Shown here: piece by piece, positions 8,976-17,745 of the stretch
How the letters are laid out: every line of letters begins with the position of its first letter
Position numbering within the stretch: position 1 is the stretch's first letter
NCBI GenBank assembly: GCA_965207915.1
Contig: OZ242304.1
Span: 1,364,001-1,428,000 of the forward strand
DNA from: VXNJ01 sp009840625
GTDB lineage: Bacteria > Chloroflexota > UBA11872 > VXNJ01
DNA length: 64,000 nucleotides
Direction: 5' to 3'
Notes under the pieces: model-generated
The model's input: the letters and a program-made list of their open reading frames with translations, nothing else
Databases searched by the model: none
Told to the model about the DNA's origin: nothing
Program-made: the position numbers and the translations under genes

Positions 8976-10661
8976 CTAGCCATATTCGGCCCGCCGGCGT
9001 TGCCGGGCTTCGTCGTCTTCCTGCCAGCTGCGCAAGCGCCCTGCCTGCGGCATGGCGATAAGTTCTTCCCATTCGCGGATGCCCAATTCACGTGACCAAT
9101 CGGCGTGGGCGGCGGCCATCACGTCGACTTGCCGGGGGTGGGCGGCGGCAAGATCCTGCAACTCGGTGCGATCGGCATCCATGTCGAACAGTTCCCAATT
9201 GCCGGGGTGGCGGCTCACCAGTTTCCAGTTGCCGTCGCGCACCGCACGATTGGATTCATGCTCGAAGAAGATCGGGCGCTGTCGACCGATCGAATTCCCG
9301 GACAGGGCCGGCAGGAAGCTCTCTCCGCGCAGCGGTTTGATCTCTTCCCCGCCGTGCTCCCGCGGATAGCTGGCGCCGGCTGCTTCAAGGAAAGTGGGCA
9401 TAAAGTCCCCGACCCAGGCCGGTTGATGGTCGATCGAACCGGGCTCAATCACCGCCGGCCAATGGGCAATGAACGGAGTTGAAATCCCGCCCTCGTGGAC
9501 GTAGTGCTTGTAGTAACGGAATGGCGTGCAGGACGCGTTCGACCAGGGCAAGTCATAGCTCAGGCAGGTGGTCTCCGGGCCGGGGATACGACCTATTTCA
9601 TTGCCGATTTCAATTGGGCGACCGTCGCGGGTTCGCCGCGGGTGTTGGTCTGCCACCCCGTCCTCGGAAAGGAATTCGGCGCTGCCGCCGTTATCGGACA
9701 GAAAGATGATCAGCGTGTTGTCCCACTGACCGGAAGCGCGTACCGCGTCCAGGATCTTGCCGATTCCCTGGTCCATGCGGTCGACCATCGCCGCGTAGAC
9801 GGCCATGCGCGAATCCTCCCAGTCCTGGTCGGGTACGTCTTCCCAGGCCGGGGCCTCGGGATCGCGCGGCGAGATATCCCAGGTCTTGGACAGGATTCCC
9901 ATCCCGTTGAGCTCTTCGTGACGGCGCCTTCGCAGCTCATCCCAGCCGATCCGATAGCGGCCCCGGTAGCGCTCCACGTCCTCCGCGGGAGCATGCAGCG
10001 GAAAGTGCGGAGCGGTAAACGCAACGTAGAGCAGATACGGGTCATCGCCGACGTGCTCGCGCACGTATTTGGCCGACTCCTCGGCTATCGCGTCGGTCAG
10101 GTAGAAATTCGGGTAGTCGATCTCGCAGAGCTTGTCGTCGCGCAGCAGGGTGTGCGGGTCGAAGAAGCTGGCCCCGCCGGTCAGGATCCCGAAGTAGCGG
10201 TCGAAACCGCGCTGGCGCGGGGTCGGATGATCGGGTTCGCCCATCCGCATTTCCTGGCGCCAGGTCCGGAATGGATAGTCGCCGCCGACATGCCACTTGC
10301 CGGCCATGTAAGCCGAATACCCGGCCGGCTTGAGGGCCTCGGCCAGGGTGAGGCAGTTCCGATTCAGGTAGCCCTGGTAGGGTGCCGTGCCTAGGTTGAT
10401 GATCATGTGCCCGATCCCGGCCTCGTGCGGGTAAAGACCGGTGAGCAGCGAGGCCCGCGTCGGGCAGCAGCGCGCGTAGTTGTAGAACTGCGATAACCGC
10501 ATCCCGCCGGCCGCCAGCGAGTCAAGGTTGGGGGTCGCGATCTCGGAGCCGAAGCAGCCGATGTCGGAGAAGCCCATGTCGTCGGCCATGATCAGGATCA
10601 CGTTGGGGCGGGTTCCCGCGCCCGCGGTTCGCGGGCCGGTGCCGGGCTGGGTTTCGGACAT
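8976..10661 (-). CDS. Type I arylsulfatase, paralogue 3
   Basis: A 561-residue sulfatase of the same subfamily as the genes at 3516 and 5753. The metal motif MADDMGFSD covers residues 25-33 and the formylglycine signature CCPTR starts at Cys65; GKWHVGGD and FLSDNGGSAEF follow. The N-terminus is a polar, Gly/Thr-rich 19-residue leader with no signal peptide. The C-terminal tail is charged (EDDEARQRRRAEYG). It starts 21 bases after the sulfatase encoded by 10683-12341, so these two form a pair on one transcript. Substrate unknown. Confidence 0.95.
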   Translation of the reverse strand: MSETQPGTGPRTAGAGTRPNVILIMADDMGFSDIGCFGSEIATPNLDSLAAGGMRLSQFYNYARCCPTRASLLTGLYPHEAGIGHMIINLGTAPYQGYLNRNCLTLAEALKPAGYSAYMAGKWHVGGDYPFRTWRQEMRMGEPDHPTPRQRGFDRYFGILTGGASFFDPHTLLRDDKLCEIDYPNFYLTDAIAEESAKYVREHVGDDPYLLYVAFTAPHFPLHAPAEDVERYRGRYRIGWDELRRRRHEELNGMGILSKTWDISPRDPEAPAWEDVPDQDWEDSRMAVYAAMVDRMDQGIGKILDAVRASGQWDNTLIIFLSDNGGSAEFLSEDGVADQHPRRTRDGRPIEIGNEIGRIPGPETTCLSYDLPWSNASCTPFRYYKHYVHEGGISTPFIAHWPAVIEPGSIDHQPAWVGDFMPTFLEAAGASYPREHGGEEIKPLRGESFLPALSGNSIGRQRPIFFEHESNRAVRDGNWKLVSRHPGNWELFDMDADRTELQDLAAAHPRQVDVMAAAHADWSRELGIREWEELIAMPQAGRLRSWQEDDEARQRRRAEYG

Positions 10662-10682
10662 TGGTTCGGGTCGGCGACCCTT

Positions 10683-12341
10683 TTAATCCCCCTGGGTGGA
10701 AGCGGTGTTCTGAAGGCGCTGGCGCTGATAGGCCATGTCGTCGCGGGCGATGATCTGCTCCCAGGGAACGACCAGCGCGCCGGGCGCCCACCCGTCGTAG
10801 AGACCGACCAGCTCAGCAAGCCGGGCCCGATTGCTGGCGGCCAGGTCCTCCTGCTCGGTGCGGTCCAGCGAGAGGTCGTAAAGCTCCCAGTCTCCGGGGT
10901 AGCGGCGGACCAGCTTCCACTGCCCCAGGCGCACCGCCTGGTTGCCCTCGTGTTCCCAGTAGATGGGCCCGTCGCGGCTCCAACCGGCATCCTGGAACGG
11001 CCCCAGCAGGCTCTGCCCGCGCAGCGGACGGACGTCGTAATCGTTGTAGGTGCCGGGATAGGCGGCCCCGGCGGCGGCCAGGCAGGTCGGCATCACGTCG
11101 ATAAGGTGGCAGGGCGAATCGACCTGCAGCCCGGGACGGATCATTTCCGGCCAGCAGGCGATGAACGGGGTTGAGATTCCGCCCTCGTGGGTCCAGTGCT
11201 TGAAGCGCCGGAACGGCGAATTGGAGGCGTTGGCCCAGGAGATGTCGTAGCTCATGTAGGTGTTCTCGGGTCCCGGCAGCACCGACTCGGCGTTGCCCAG
11301 TTTCATCGGGCTCCCGTCCCGGGTGCGGGTGGGCGAGAACTCGAAGAATCCGTCCTCCTTGAGGAACTCGGCGCAGGCGCCGTTGTCGGAGAGGAACATC
11401 ACCAGGGTGTTTTCGGCAATCTCCATCTGTTCGAGCTTGGCAACGATCCGTCCGACTCCCTGGTCCATCCGGTCGATCTGGGCCGCATAGACGGCCATGC
11501 GGGCGTCCTCCCAGTCCTGGTTGACCACAGCGTTCCAGTCCCGCTGGCCCGGATCGCGCTTGCTGATCGGCCAGCTTTCGTCTAGGATACCCATCCCTTT
11601 TTGCTCTTCGTGACGGGCCTGGCGAATCTTTTCCCAACCCTCGCGGTAGCGGCCGCGGTAGCGCTCGATGTCTTCTTCCAGGGCGTGCAAGGGCCAGTGC
11701 GGGGCGGTGAAGGCAACGTAGAGGAAGAAGGGATCCTCGCCGGAACCGTACTCGCCGATGTAGTCAACCGCCCGGTCGGCGATCGCATCGGTGTAGTAGA
11801 AGCCCTCGGGCGCTTCGAGCGGCTCGCCGTCCTCGGTCAGGGTGTGCGGGCTAAAGTAACTGCCGGCCCCGGTCAGGGTACCGAAGAAGCGCTCGAATCC
11901 GCGGTCGGTCGGTTGCGGCCAGCTCTCGGATCCGACCGAAGGGATGTCGGGGTTGGACATTAGGTAGTCGCCGCCGACGTGCCATTTGCCGGACATCAGG
12001 GTGCGGTACCCGGCCGGGCGCAGGGCTTCGGCGATCGTTACCGCGTTGCGCGAGAGGTAGCCGCGGTAGCCGGCGATGCGCAGGTCGGTGGTCATGTGAC
12101 CGACGCCGGCCTCGTGCGGATAAAGACCGGTCAGCAGCGAGGCCCGGGTGGGGCAGCAGCGGGCGCAGTTGTAGAACTGAGTAAAGCGCGCCCCGCGACG
12201 CGCAAGGGCGTCGATGTTGGGGGTGGAAATCTCCGAGCCGAAGCAGCCCAGATCCGAATAGCCCATGTCGTCGGCCATCATCAGCACGATGTTGGGTCGT
12301 GCGTTTTCTCCGGGTGTTGGCAAGCTCGCTCCGCCCTTCAA
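10683..12341 (-). CDS. Type I arylsulfatase, paralogue 4
   Basis: A 552-residue sulfatase, more divergent than the three downstream paralogues but with the same skeleton. MADDMGYSD carries the metal aspartates at residues 23-24, CCPTR begins at the predicted formylglycine Cys62, and GKWHVGGD and FLSDNGACAEF are intact. The leader is short and polar, arguing for a cytoplasmic enzyme. It is probably the first gene of the pair with 8976-10661. Confidence 0.95.
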   Translation of the reverse strand: MKGGASLPTPGENARPNIVLMMADDMGYSDLGCFGSEISTPNIDALARRGARFTQFYNCARCCPTRASLLTGLYPHEAGVGHMTTDLRIAGYRGYLSRNAVTIAEALRPAGYRTLMSGKWHVGGDYLMSNPDIPSVGSESWPQPTDRGFERFFGTLTGAGSYFSPHTLTEDGEPLEAPEGFYYTDAIADRAVDYIGEYGSGEDPFFLYVAFTAPHWPLHALEEDIERYRGRYREGWEKIRQARHEEQKGMGILDESWPISKRDPGQRDWNAVVNQDWEDARMAVYAAQIDRMDQGVGRIVAKLEQMEIAENTLVMFLSDNGACAEFLKEDGFFEFSPTRTRDGSPMKLGNAESVLPGPENTYMSYDISWANASNSPFRRFKHWTHEGGISTPFIACWPEMIRPGLQVDSPCHLIDVMPTCLAAAGAAYPGTYNDYDVRPLRGQSLLGPFQDAGWSRDGPIYWEHEGNQAVRLGQWKLVRRYPGDWELYDLSLDRTEQEDLAASNRARLAELVGLYDGWAPGALVVPWEQIIARDDMAYQRQRLQNTASTQGD

Positions 12342-12388
12342 TTCAAGGAACTGCCGGCCCGTGCGCCGGTGCCGGCATTATCAAATCT

Positions 12389-12410
12389 CCGCCGGAAGGT
12401 GTCCCGGCGG
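12389..12410 (-). terminator. Possible hairpin terminator after the DUF5069 gene
   Basis: A perfect 7-bp inverted repeat (CCGCCGG / CCGGCGG) encloses an 8-base loop just beyond the stop of the minus-strand gene ending at 12458. No clear U-run follows on the minus strand, while a short T-run lies on the plus side, so it may act as a pause or mRNA-stabilising stem instead of a full terminator. Confidence 0.3.
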
Positions 12411-12457
12411 GGATGCTTTTCGGATCGCCCTGCCGCTATGGCGGGGCGGTTCGGGGC

Positions 12458-12898
12458 CTAGCCGGCCAGTGAGTTGTGCAGACCGGTCCAGTCGTCGAGC
12501 TGGTTCAGCGTCACCGCGTCGGTGATCGCCCCGTCGGCGTTGGCGCCCGCCGCATCCGAGATCGCCGATACGGTCTCGGCGGCGTGGTTGTAACCCGCGA
12601 TCGCCGCGTTTGAGGCGTCGATTACCGATTGGTCGATGCTGCCGCCGTTCTGGTCGATCACCCACTGCTCGAATTCCGGATACGAGGGCTTCTCGCCTCG
12701 CAAATAGGCTAGGGCCGCGTCGCGATCGACGCCGAGGCCGTCCAGCACCATTTGGTCAAACCCCATTCCGCATTCGTCGTACTCGTCGTCGAGCATCCCG
12801 GCGGTCGCCAGGGTCACTTTCAGCCAAAGCCGCGGCAGATGCAATGCTCCCAACGGGCCGACTTCGCCCGATCCGATCAGCGGAATCATCTTTGCCAT
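12458..12898 (-). CDS. DUF5069 domain protein
   Basis: A 146-residue soluble protein. The stretch GPLGALHLPRLWLKVTLA near residues 14-31 and YPEFEQWVIDQNGG near residue 73 match the pattern I know for DUF5069, a family of unknown function. A good ribosome-binding site (AAAGGAG) lies eight bases before the ATG at 12898. The gene is divergent from the lipid kinase at 13168, so the space between 12899 and 13167 probably holds both promoters; I see no convincing -35/-10 pair there. Confidence 0.75.
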   Translation of the reverse strand: MAKMIPLIGSGEVGPLGALHLPRLWLKVTLATAGMLDDEYDECGMGFDQMVLDGLGVDRDAALAYLRGEKPSYPEFEQWVIDQNGGSIDQSVIDASNAAIAGYNHAAETVSAISDAAGANADGAITDAVTLNQLDDWTGLHNSLAG

Positions 12899-13167
12899 GA
12901 TTCGCTCCTTTCAAAGGCCGCTTCCCAGCCCCTAGTATGGCGACCGGTGCGGGGCGAACGTGGATTCATGGCAGGGGCCGGCCGGGGCTGGTGGGAATCA
13001 CCGTCCGGATTCGGGTCGGCGGCCGCAATTTCTATCAGGATTGATATTGCGTGCGCGGCCGGAGTTTGGCGAAGGGAAAACCATGCGCCGAAAGCCGGCA
13101 GCGGCTTGATTTGCAAAGAGCCCGGAGAACCGGAACCATCAGAAATCTCGCCGACCCTGACGACCCG

Positions 13168-14118
13168 ATGGATCGCTTCGTAATCTTCAACCCGGCCGCG
13201 GGGCGCGGCGCAGGCGCCCGCCGCCTTCCGATCTACAGGGAACTGCTCGACCGTCACCTGGGGACGTACCGGTGGGCGTCGACGACGGCGCCCGGCGAAG
13301 AGGCCGCGCTCGCGGGGGCGGCCCTGGCCGGCGGCGCCCGGCTGGTGGTCGCGGTGGGCGGCGACGGCACGTGGAGCCAGGTTGCCGATCGCGTGGCGTC
13401 GGGCGGGCGTTCCGACGTCGACCTCGGATTGTTGGCGGCCGGGACCGGGAATGACTTCGCCAGAAGCCTCGGAATCAGTTACGACGATCCGGAACGCGCG
13501 GTGGCGGCGCTGGCCGCCGGCCGGACCCGCCGGATCGACGTGGGCCGGGTGGACGCCGAATGGCGCCGCTGCCCACGGCCGGAGGCGGCGGGCGCGGAAC
13601 CATGGCGGACGGCGCCCCGTCATTTCCTCAACCACGTGGGGTTCGGCTTCGACGTGGCCGTAATCGACGCCGCCCGCCGCCTGCGCTTCCTGAAAGGCGG
13701 GTCGCTGTACCGGGCCGCCGCCCTGCAGCAGCTTTTCTTGTATCGCGGTCTCAATCTGCGGGCCTCAGACGGGACAGACTGGAACGTTGATGGGCGGAGG
13801 CTGTTGCTGACGATATCGAACGGCCGCGTTTTTGGCGGCGGCCTGCCGATCGCCCCGGATGCCGACATGGAGGACGGACTGCTGGACGCCTGCGCGATCG
13901 CCGATGCTTCCCCGCTGGGTCGAGCCCGTCTTTTCGGCCTGGCCGTCAAGGGCCGACACCTTGGCGCCCGGGAAGTCTGCCACCGGCGGCGGCGAACCTT
14001 CACCGTACGGCACGACGGCCCGTTGCGCTATGAGGTTGACGGCGAAGTCCTGCAGTCCCGATCCGGCCAGGTCCGCGTTAGGGCGGTACCGGGGGCGTTG
14101 TCGGTAATCGTGCCGTAG
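13168..14118 (+). CDS. Diacylglycerol/lipid kinase family protein (DagK/YegS type)
   Basis: A 316-residue lipid kinase-like protein. FNPAAGRGAGARR at the N-terminus, GGDGTW (64-69) and GLLAAGTGNDFARSLG (87-102) are the diagnostic nucleotide-binding motifs of the DAGK catalytic domain. The C-terminal YegS-like half has the DGLLDACAI and RYEVDGE segments. The ATG at 13168 was chosen because it places FVIFNPAAG at the start, as in the family; an upstream in-frame start at 13051 adds 39 basic residues of no known domain. The product would phosphorylate diacylglycerol, a ceramide-like lipid or another lipid in the membrane. Confidence 0.88.
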   Translation: MDRFVIFNPAAGRGAGARRLPIYRELLDRHLGTYRWASTTAPGEEAALAGAALAGGARLVVAVGGDGTWSQVADRVASGGRSDVDLGLLAAGTGNDFARSLGISYDDPERAVAALAAGRTRRIDVGRVDAEWRRCPRPEAAGAEPWRTAPRHFLNHVGFGFDVAVIDAARRLRFLKGGSLYRAAALQQLFLYRGLNLRASDGTDWNVDGRRLLLTISNGRVFGGGLPIAPDADMEDGLLDACAIADASPLGRARLFGLAVKGRHLGAREVCHRRRRTFTVRHDGPLRYEVDGEVLQSRSGQVRVRAVPGALSVIVP

Positions 14119-14332
14119 CGAGTGGCCGCAAAGAATTGGCCCGAATCGGAGCGGTCGATTACGCGATGATCTAGGCGGGCCGACCGATATGAATCTGAGC
14201 CGCGAGGCTCTAGTGGGCAGTCCCTAAAAGTTGTCGCGGGGCGGCGGCTGGCAGGACCCGGGCGGGCTGAAGTACCGGGTTCGGAACTCGTGGCCGTACT
14301 GGCCGAAATCCCCAAGCGCGTAGGCACAAACG

Positions 14333-15526
14333 ATGCAGATCACCGAAGTAACCCCCCTGCTGGCCGATGGCGGCTGGGCGCCGTATGCCTACGTGAAGGT
14401 TGCCACCAATGCCGGGATCACCGGCTACGGCGAATGCACCGACTGGCGGATGCCGTACGCGCTGACAGGGGCGGTGCGCGACTTGGGACAGGCTCTGGAG
14501 GGCAAGAACGCGCTCGACATCCCCGCCCGCATGCTGGAAATGCAAAAACTCACCGAGCAGTCGCCTGGCGGAATCAGCCAGCGCGCTATCGCCGGGATCG
14601 AACTGGCCCTTATCGACGTCAAGGGCAAGGCCTACCAGGTCCCGGCTTACGACCTGATCGGCGGCAAGGTGCGCGACCGGGTGCGGCTCTACTGGTCGCA
14701 CTGCGGGACTTACCGGGCCCGCTGGGCCGATTTCTTGGGCACTCCCCCGCTCAGGACCTACGACGACATTGAGGCCCTGGGACGCGAGGTGGTCGACCGC
14801 GGTTACACGGCGCTGAAGACCAACATCCTTGTTCCCGGCGACCCTCCCTGGACCCAGATCACCGAAGTACGCGAGTCAATCAAACCCACGATCGAACGCG
14901 CCCGCACCCAGCTCGAGGCCTTCAAGCGGGGCGCCGGCGACTATTTCGACACCGCCCTGGACATCAATTTCTGGTTCACCACCCAGGAGGCGATCCGCAT
15001 CGCCGAGGGACTTGAGGACCTGCACATGCTCTGGCTGGAGGTCGACTCGTTCGAGCCGGACTCGATCCGCCAGATCACCGACTCGACTTCGTTGACGATC
15101 TGCTCGGCCGAGAGCGTGAACACCTACCGCGACTACAAGCGCTTCCTGGACATTCGGGCGATGGACGTGGCGATGTTCGACCTCCCCTGGGCGGGCATGG
15201 CCGAATCGCTGGCGATCGCCGCCCAGGCGAAGGTGCAGGAGTTGGACGTTGCCCCGCACAACTATTACTCCCACCTGGCCACGTTCATGTCCGGCCACCT
15301 CTGCGCCACCCTGCCTCATCTGAAGATCATGGAAACCGACGTGGACGCCTGTCCGCTGCGCGAGCTCTACGTGACCGAGCAGCCGAAGATCGAGGACGGC
15401 TACCTGGTCGTCTCCGACGCCCCCGGTTGGGGTACCGATTTGGACGAGGCCGCCATCGCCGCCAATCCGTGGCGGGGCAGCAAGGTGGGCACCTGGGACG
15501 ACATCCTCAAGCGCAAGGCCCGTTAG
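14333..15526 (+). CDS. Mandelate racemase/muconate lactonising (enolase superfamily) enzyme
   Basis: A 397-residue enolase-superfamily protein with an N-terminal capping domain and TIM barrel. Candidate metal ligands are Asp210 (LDINFWF), Glu236 (LWLEVDSF) and Glu260 (CSAESVN). Asp283 (MFDLPWAG) and His309 (VAPHN) form the likely His-Asp dyad, and Lys162 (ALKTN) is a possible second base, although the usual Lys-x-Lys is Lys-Thr-Asn. The likely reaction is dehydration or epimerisation of a sugar acid such as an aldonate. It sits between the lipid kinase and the STAS gene, inside the sulfatase/glycosidase island, which fits catabolism of released acid sugars. Confidence 0.9.
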   Translation: MQITEVTPLLADGGWAPYAYVKVATNAGITGYGECTDWRMPYALTGAVRDLGQALEGKNALDIPARMLEMQKLTEQSPGGISQRAIAGIELALIDVKGKAYQVPAYDLIGGKVRDRVRLYWSHCGTYRARWADFLGTPPLRTYDDIEALGREVVDRGYTALKTNILVPGDPPWTQITEVRESIKPTIERARTQLEAFKRGAGDYFDTALDINFWFTTQEAIRIAEGLEDLHMLWLEVDSFEPDSIRQITDSTSLTICSAESVNTYRDYKRFLDIRAMDVAMFDLPWAGMAESLAIAAQAKVQELDVAPHNYYSHLATFMSGHLCATLPHLKIMETDVDACPLRELYVTEQPKIEDGYLVVSDAPGWGTDLDEAAIAANPWRGSKVGTWDDILKRKAR

Positions 15527-15617
15527 GGTTGGCCCGCTGTCCTATATTGAAAACTTGGAAGCAATGACAATTCCGCGGCCGCACGATTCGTTCGCCGCGC
15601 CGCGCTAGGACCGGCTG

Positions 15618-15956
15618 ATGCACGAACTCTCCGCCTCACAGCAACAGGGGACCCTGGTGCTCTCGGTGGTCGGCAGGGTCGAGGCGGGCAACGCTCCGGA
15701 GTTGGAGCGCGAAGTGGTGGCCGAGATCGAAAAAGGCTCAACCAGCATGGTCCTGGACTGCAGCCGCCTGGACTACATCGCCAGCGCCGGGCTGCGGGTG
15801 CTCCTGGTTGTGGCCCAGCGAATCAACGACGATGGCGGGCGGTTCGCGGTCGCGGCGGTCCCGCACCGGATTCGCGAAATCCTGGCGATTTCAGGGTTCG
15901 ATCAGGTGATTGCGGTCGCCGACTCCCCCGAACAGGCGATCTCGGGATTTAACTAG
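15618..15956 (+). CDS. STAS-domain anti-sigma factor antagonist-like protein
   Basis: A 112-residue single STAS domain of the SpoIIAA/RsbV type. The segment LDCSRLDYIASAGLRVLL (46-63) carries Ser56 at the position normally phosphorylated by an anti-sigma kinase. Length matches stand-alone antagonists. No partner kinase or sigma factor is visible nearby. It converges with the sulfatase ending at 15968 with 11 bases between the stops. Confidence 0.88.
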   Translation: MHELSASQQQGTLVLSVVGRVEAGNAPELEREVVAEIEKGSTSMVLDCSRLDYIASAGLRVLLVVAQRINDDGGRFAVAAVPHRIREILAISGFDQVIAVADSPEQAISGFN

Positions 15957-15967
15957 GCTGCCGCGCC

Positions 15968-17602
15968 CTACTGGGCGTAGCCGCCGGGACGGGAAGCCGA
16001 CACCGCGTCGTCGCCGGCCGCCCAGCCCGATTCGACCACCATCCGGTCGAATTCGGCCCCGTTGACCGAGCCCACGCGCCGGGCGAATTCGTCGAATTGG
16101 GCACTCATCTTGAGCACCCGCGCGGGCTCGCTTTCGGCCAGGTTGGTCAGCTCGGTACGGTCTTGCTCGAGGTTGTACAGCTCCCAGGGTCCGGGGTGCC
16201 GGCGCACCAGCTTCCACTCGCCGTCGCGCACGCAGCAGTTGGCCTCGTGCTCGATGAATATCGGATCCTGGCGGCTCCAGGCCTGGCCGACGAGCGGTTT
16301 GATCAGGCTCTCGCCCTCCATGGGGATGTCGCGACCAGCGGCGGCGGCCGAATAGTCGGCGCCGGCGGCTTCGACGAATGTCGGCATCAGGTCGAGGATG
16401 CAGGCCGGCGAATGGACGATCCCGCCGGCCGGAATCTCCGCCGGCCAGTTGGCCACGAAGGGGGTGGAGATCCCGCCCTCGTGCACGTAGTGCTTGAACA
16501 GCCGGAACGGCGTATTGGAGGCGTTGGCCCAGGGCAGGTCGTAACTCATGAAGAAGTTTTCGGGACCGGGCTCGGCGTCGTAATGGTTGCCGTAGGTGAC
16601 CGGACGCCCGTCGCGGGTCTGAGTCGGGCAGATACCGATGTGTCCGTCCTCGCGCAGGAATTCGGCGCAGCCGCCGTTGTCGGAGAGGAACACAATCAGG
16701 GTGTTGTCGCGCTGCCCGGTCTGCTCCAGGCGGGAAACCAGCCTTCCGATGTTGCGATCCATCGCCTCGATCTGGGCCGCATAGGTGGCCATGCGCGAAG
16801 CTTCCCACTCCTGGCGGGGACTGTTCTCCCAGGCGGTGGAGAGTTCGTTACGGGGCGCAATGTCCCACTTTTCGTCCAGGATCCCCTGGCCCTTGAGCTC
16901 CTCGTGGCGACGCTTGCGCAGTTCGTCCCAACCGACCTGATAGCGCCCCTGGCAGTTGGCGATGTCCTCGGGACGGGCGTGCAGCGGCCAGTGCGGGGCG
17001 GTGTAGGCCATGTACAGGAAGAACGGGTCGCTGGGCCCACCGTGCCCCTCGAGCATTTCCAGGGCGGCGTCGGTGATCGCATCCGTCAGGTAGTAGTCCT
17101 CGCCGGCACTGACCGCCACCGCGCAGTCGTTGCGAACCAGGGTTATCGGATCGAAATAGCTGCCACCGCCGGTGAGGATCCCGTAGTGCTGATCGAAGCC
17201 GCGGGTGTAGGGAGTCGGGTGGGTCGGGTCGCCGGCCTCGTCGGTCCCCTCGCCGTAGTCGCCGCCGACGTGCCATTTGCCGGCCATGAATGTGTTGTAG
17301 CCGGCGGTCTTGAGGGCCTCGGCGATCGTCACGCAGTCCTGGTTCAGATAGCCCTGATAGGGCGCGACGCCGAAATCGGCGGTCATGTGACCGACCCCCG
17401 ACTGGTGCGGGTGGCGGCCGGTGATTAGCGCGGCCCGGGTCGGGCAGCAGCGGGCGTAGTTGTAAAACTGCGAAAAGCGCGACCCGCCGTGGCCGAGGGC
17501 GTCGAGGGTCGGGGTATGGATTTCGGAACCGAAACAGCCTATGTCTGAATAACCCATGTCGTCGGCCAGGATCAGGATGATGTTGGGGCGGTCGGCGGGC
17601 AT
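15968..17602 (-). CDS. Type I arylsulfatase, paralogue 5
   Basis: A 544-residue sulfatase of the same subfamily. LADDMGYSD gives metal Asp14-Asp15, CCPTR starts at the predicted formylglycine Cys52, and GKWHVGGD and FLSDNGGCAEF follow. The protein starts almost directly at the first beta strand (MPADRPNIILIL), so there is no room for a signal peptide. It is divergently oriented from the GH127 gene beginning at 17746, which suggests a shared control region in 17603-17745 for desulfation and deglycosylation. Confidence 0.95.
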   Translation of the reverse strand: MPADRPNIILILADDMGYSDIGCFGSEIHTPTLDALGHGGSRFSQFYNYARCCPTRAALITGRHPHQSGVGHMTADFGVAPYQGYLNQDCVTIAEALKTAGYNTFMAGKWHVGGDYGEGTDEAGDPTHPTPYTRGFDQHYGILTGGGSYFDPITLVRNDCAVAVSAGEDYYLTDAITDAALEMLEGHGGPSDPFFLYMAYTAPHWPLHARPEDIANCQGRYQVGWDELRKRRHEELKGQGILDEKWDIAPRNELSTAWENSPRQEWEASRMATYAAQIEAMDRNIGRLVSRLEQTGQRDNTLIVFLSDNGGCAEFLREDGHIGICPTQTRDGRPVTYGNHYDAEPGPENFFMSYDLPWANASNTPFRLFKHYVHEGGISTPFVANWPAEIPAGGIVHSPACILDLMPTFVEAAGADYSAAAAGRDIPMEGESLIKPLVGQAWSRQDPIFIEHEANCCVRDGEWKLVRRHPGPWELYNLEQDRTELTNLAESEPARVLKMSAQFDEFARRVGSVNGAEFDRMVVESGWAAGDDAVSASRPGGYAQ

Positions 17603-17745
17603 GGAGAGGAGTGAACTTCCGGAGGAGGTGGCAGTGTGATACCGGTCGCGGCGGTAGCCAAATTGTGCCGTGGCTGCGCGACGCCGCCGCCCGCATAATC
17701 GGGCCGAAGCCGCAAGCGGGAGATACCTGCAGTCAGGAGCAAGCG

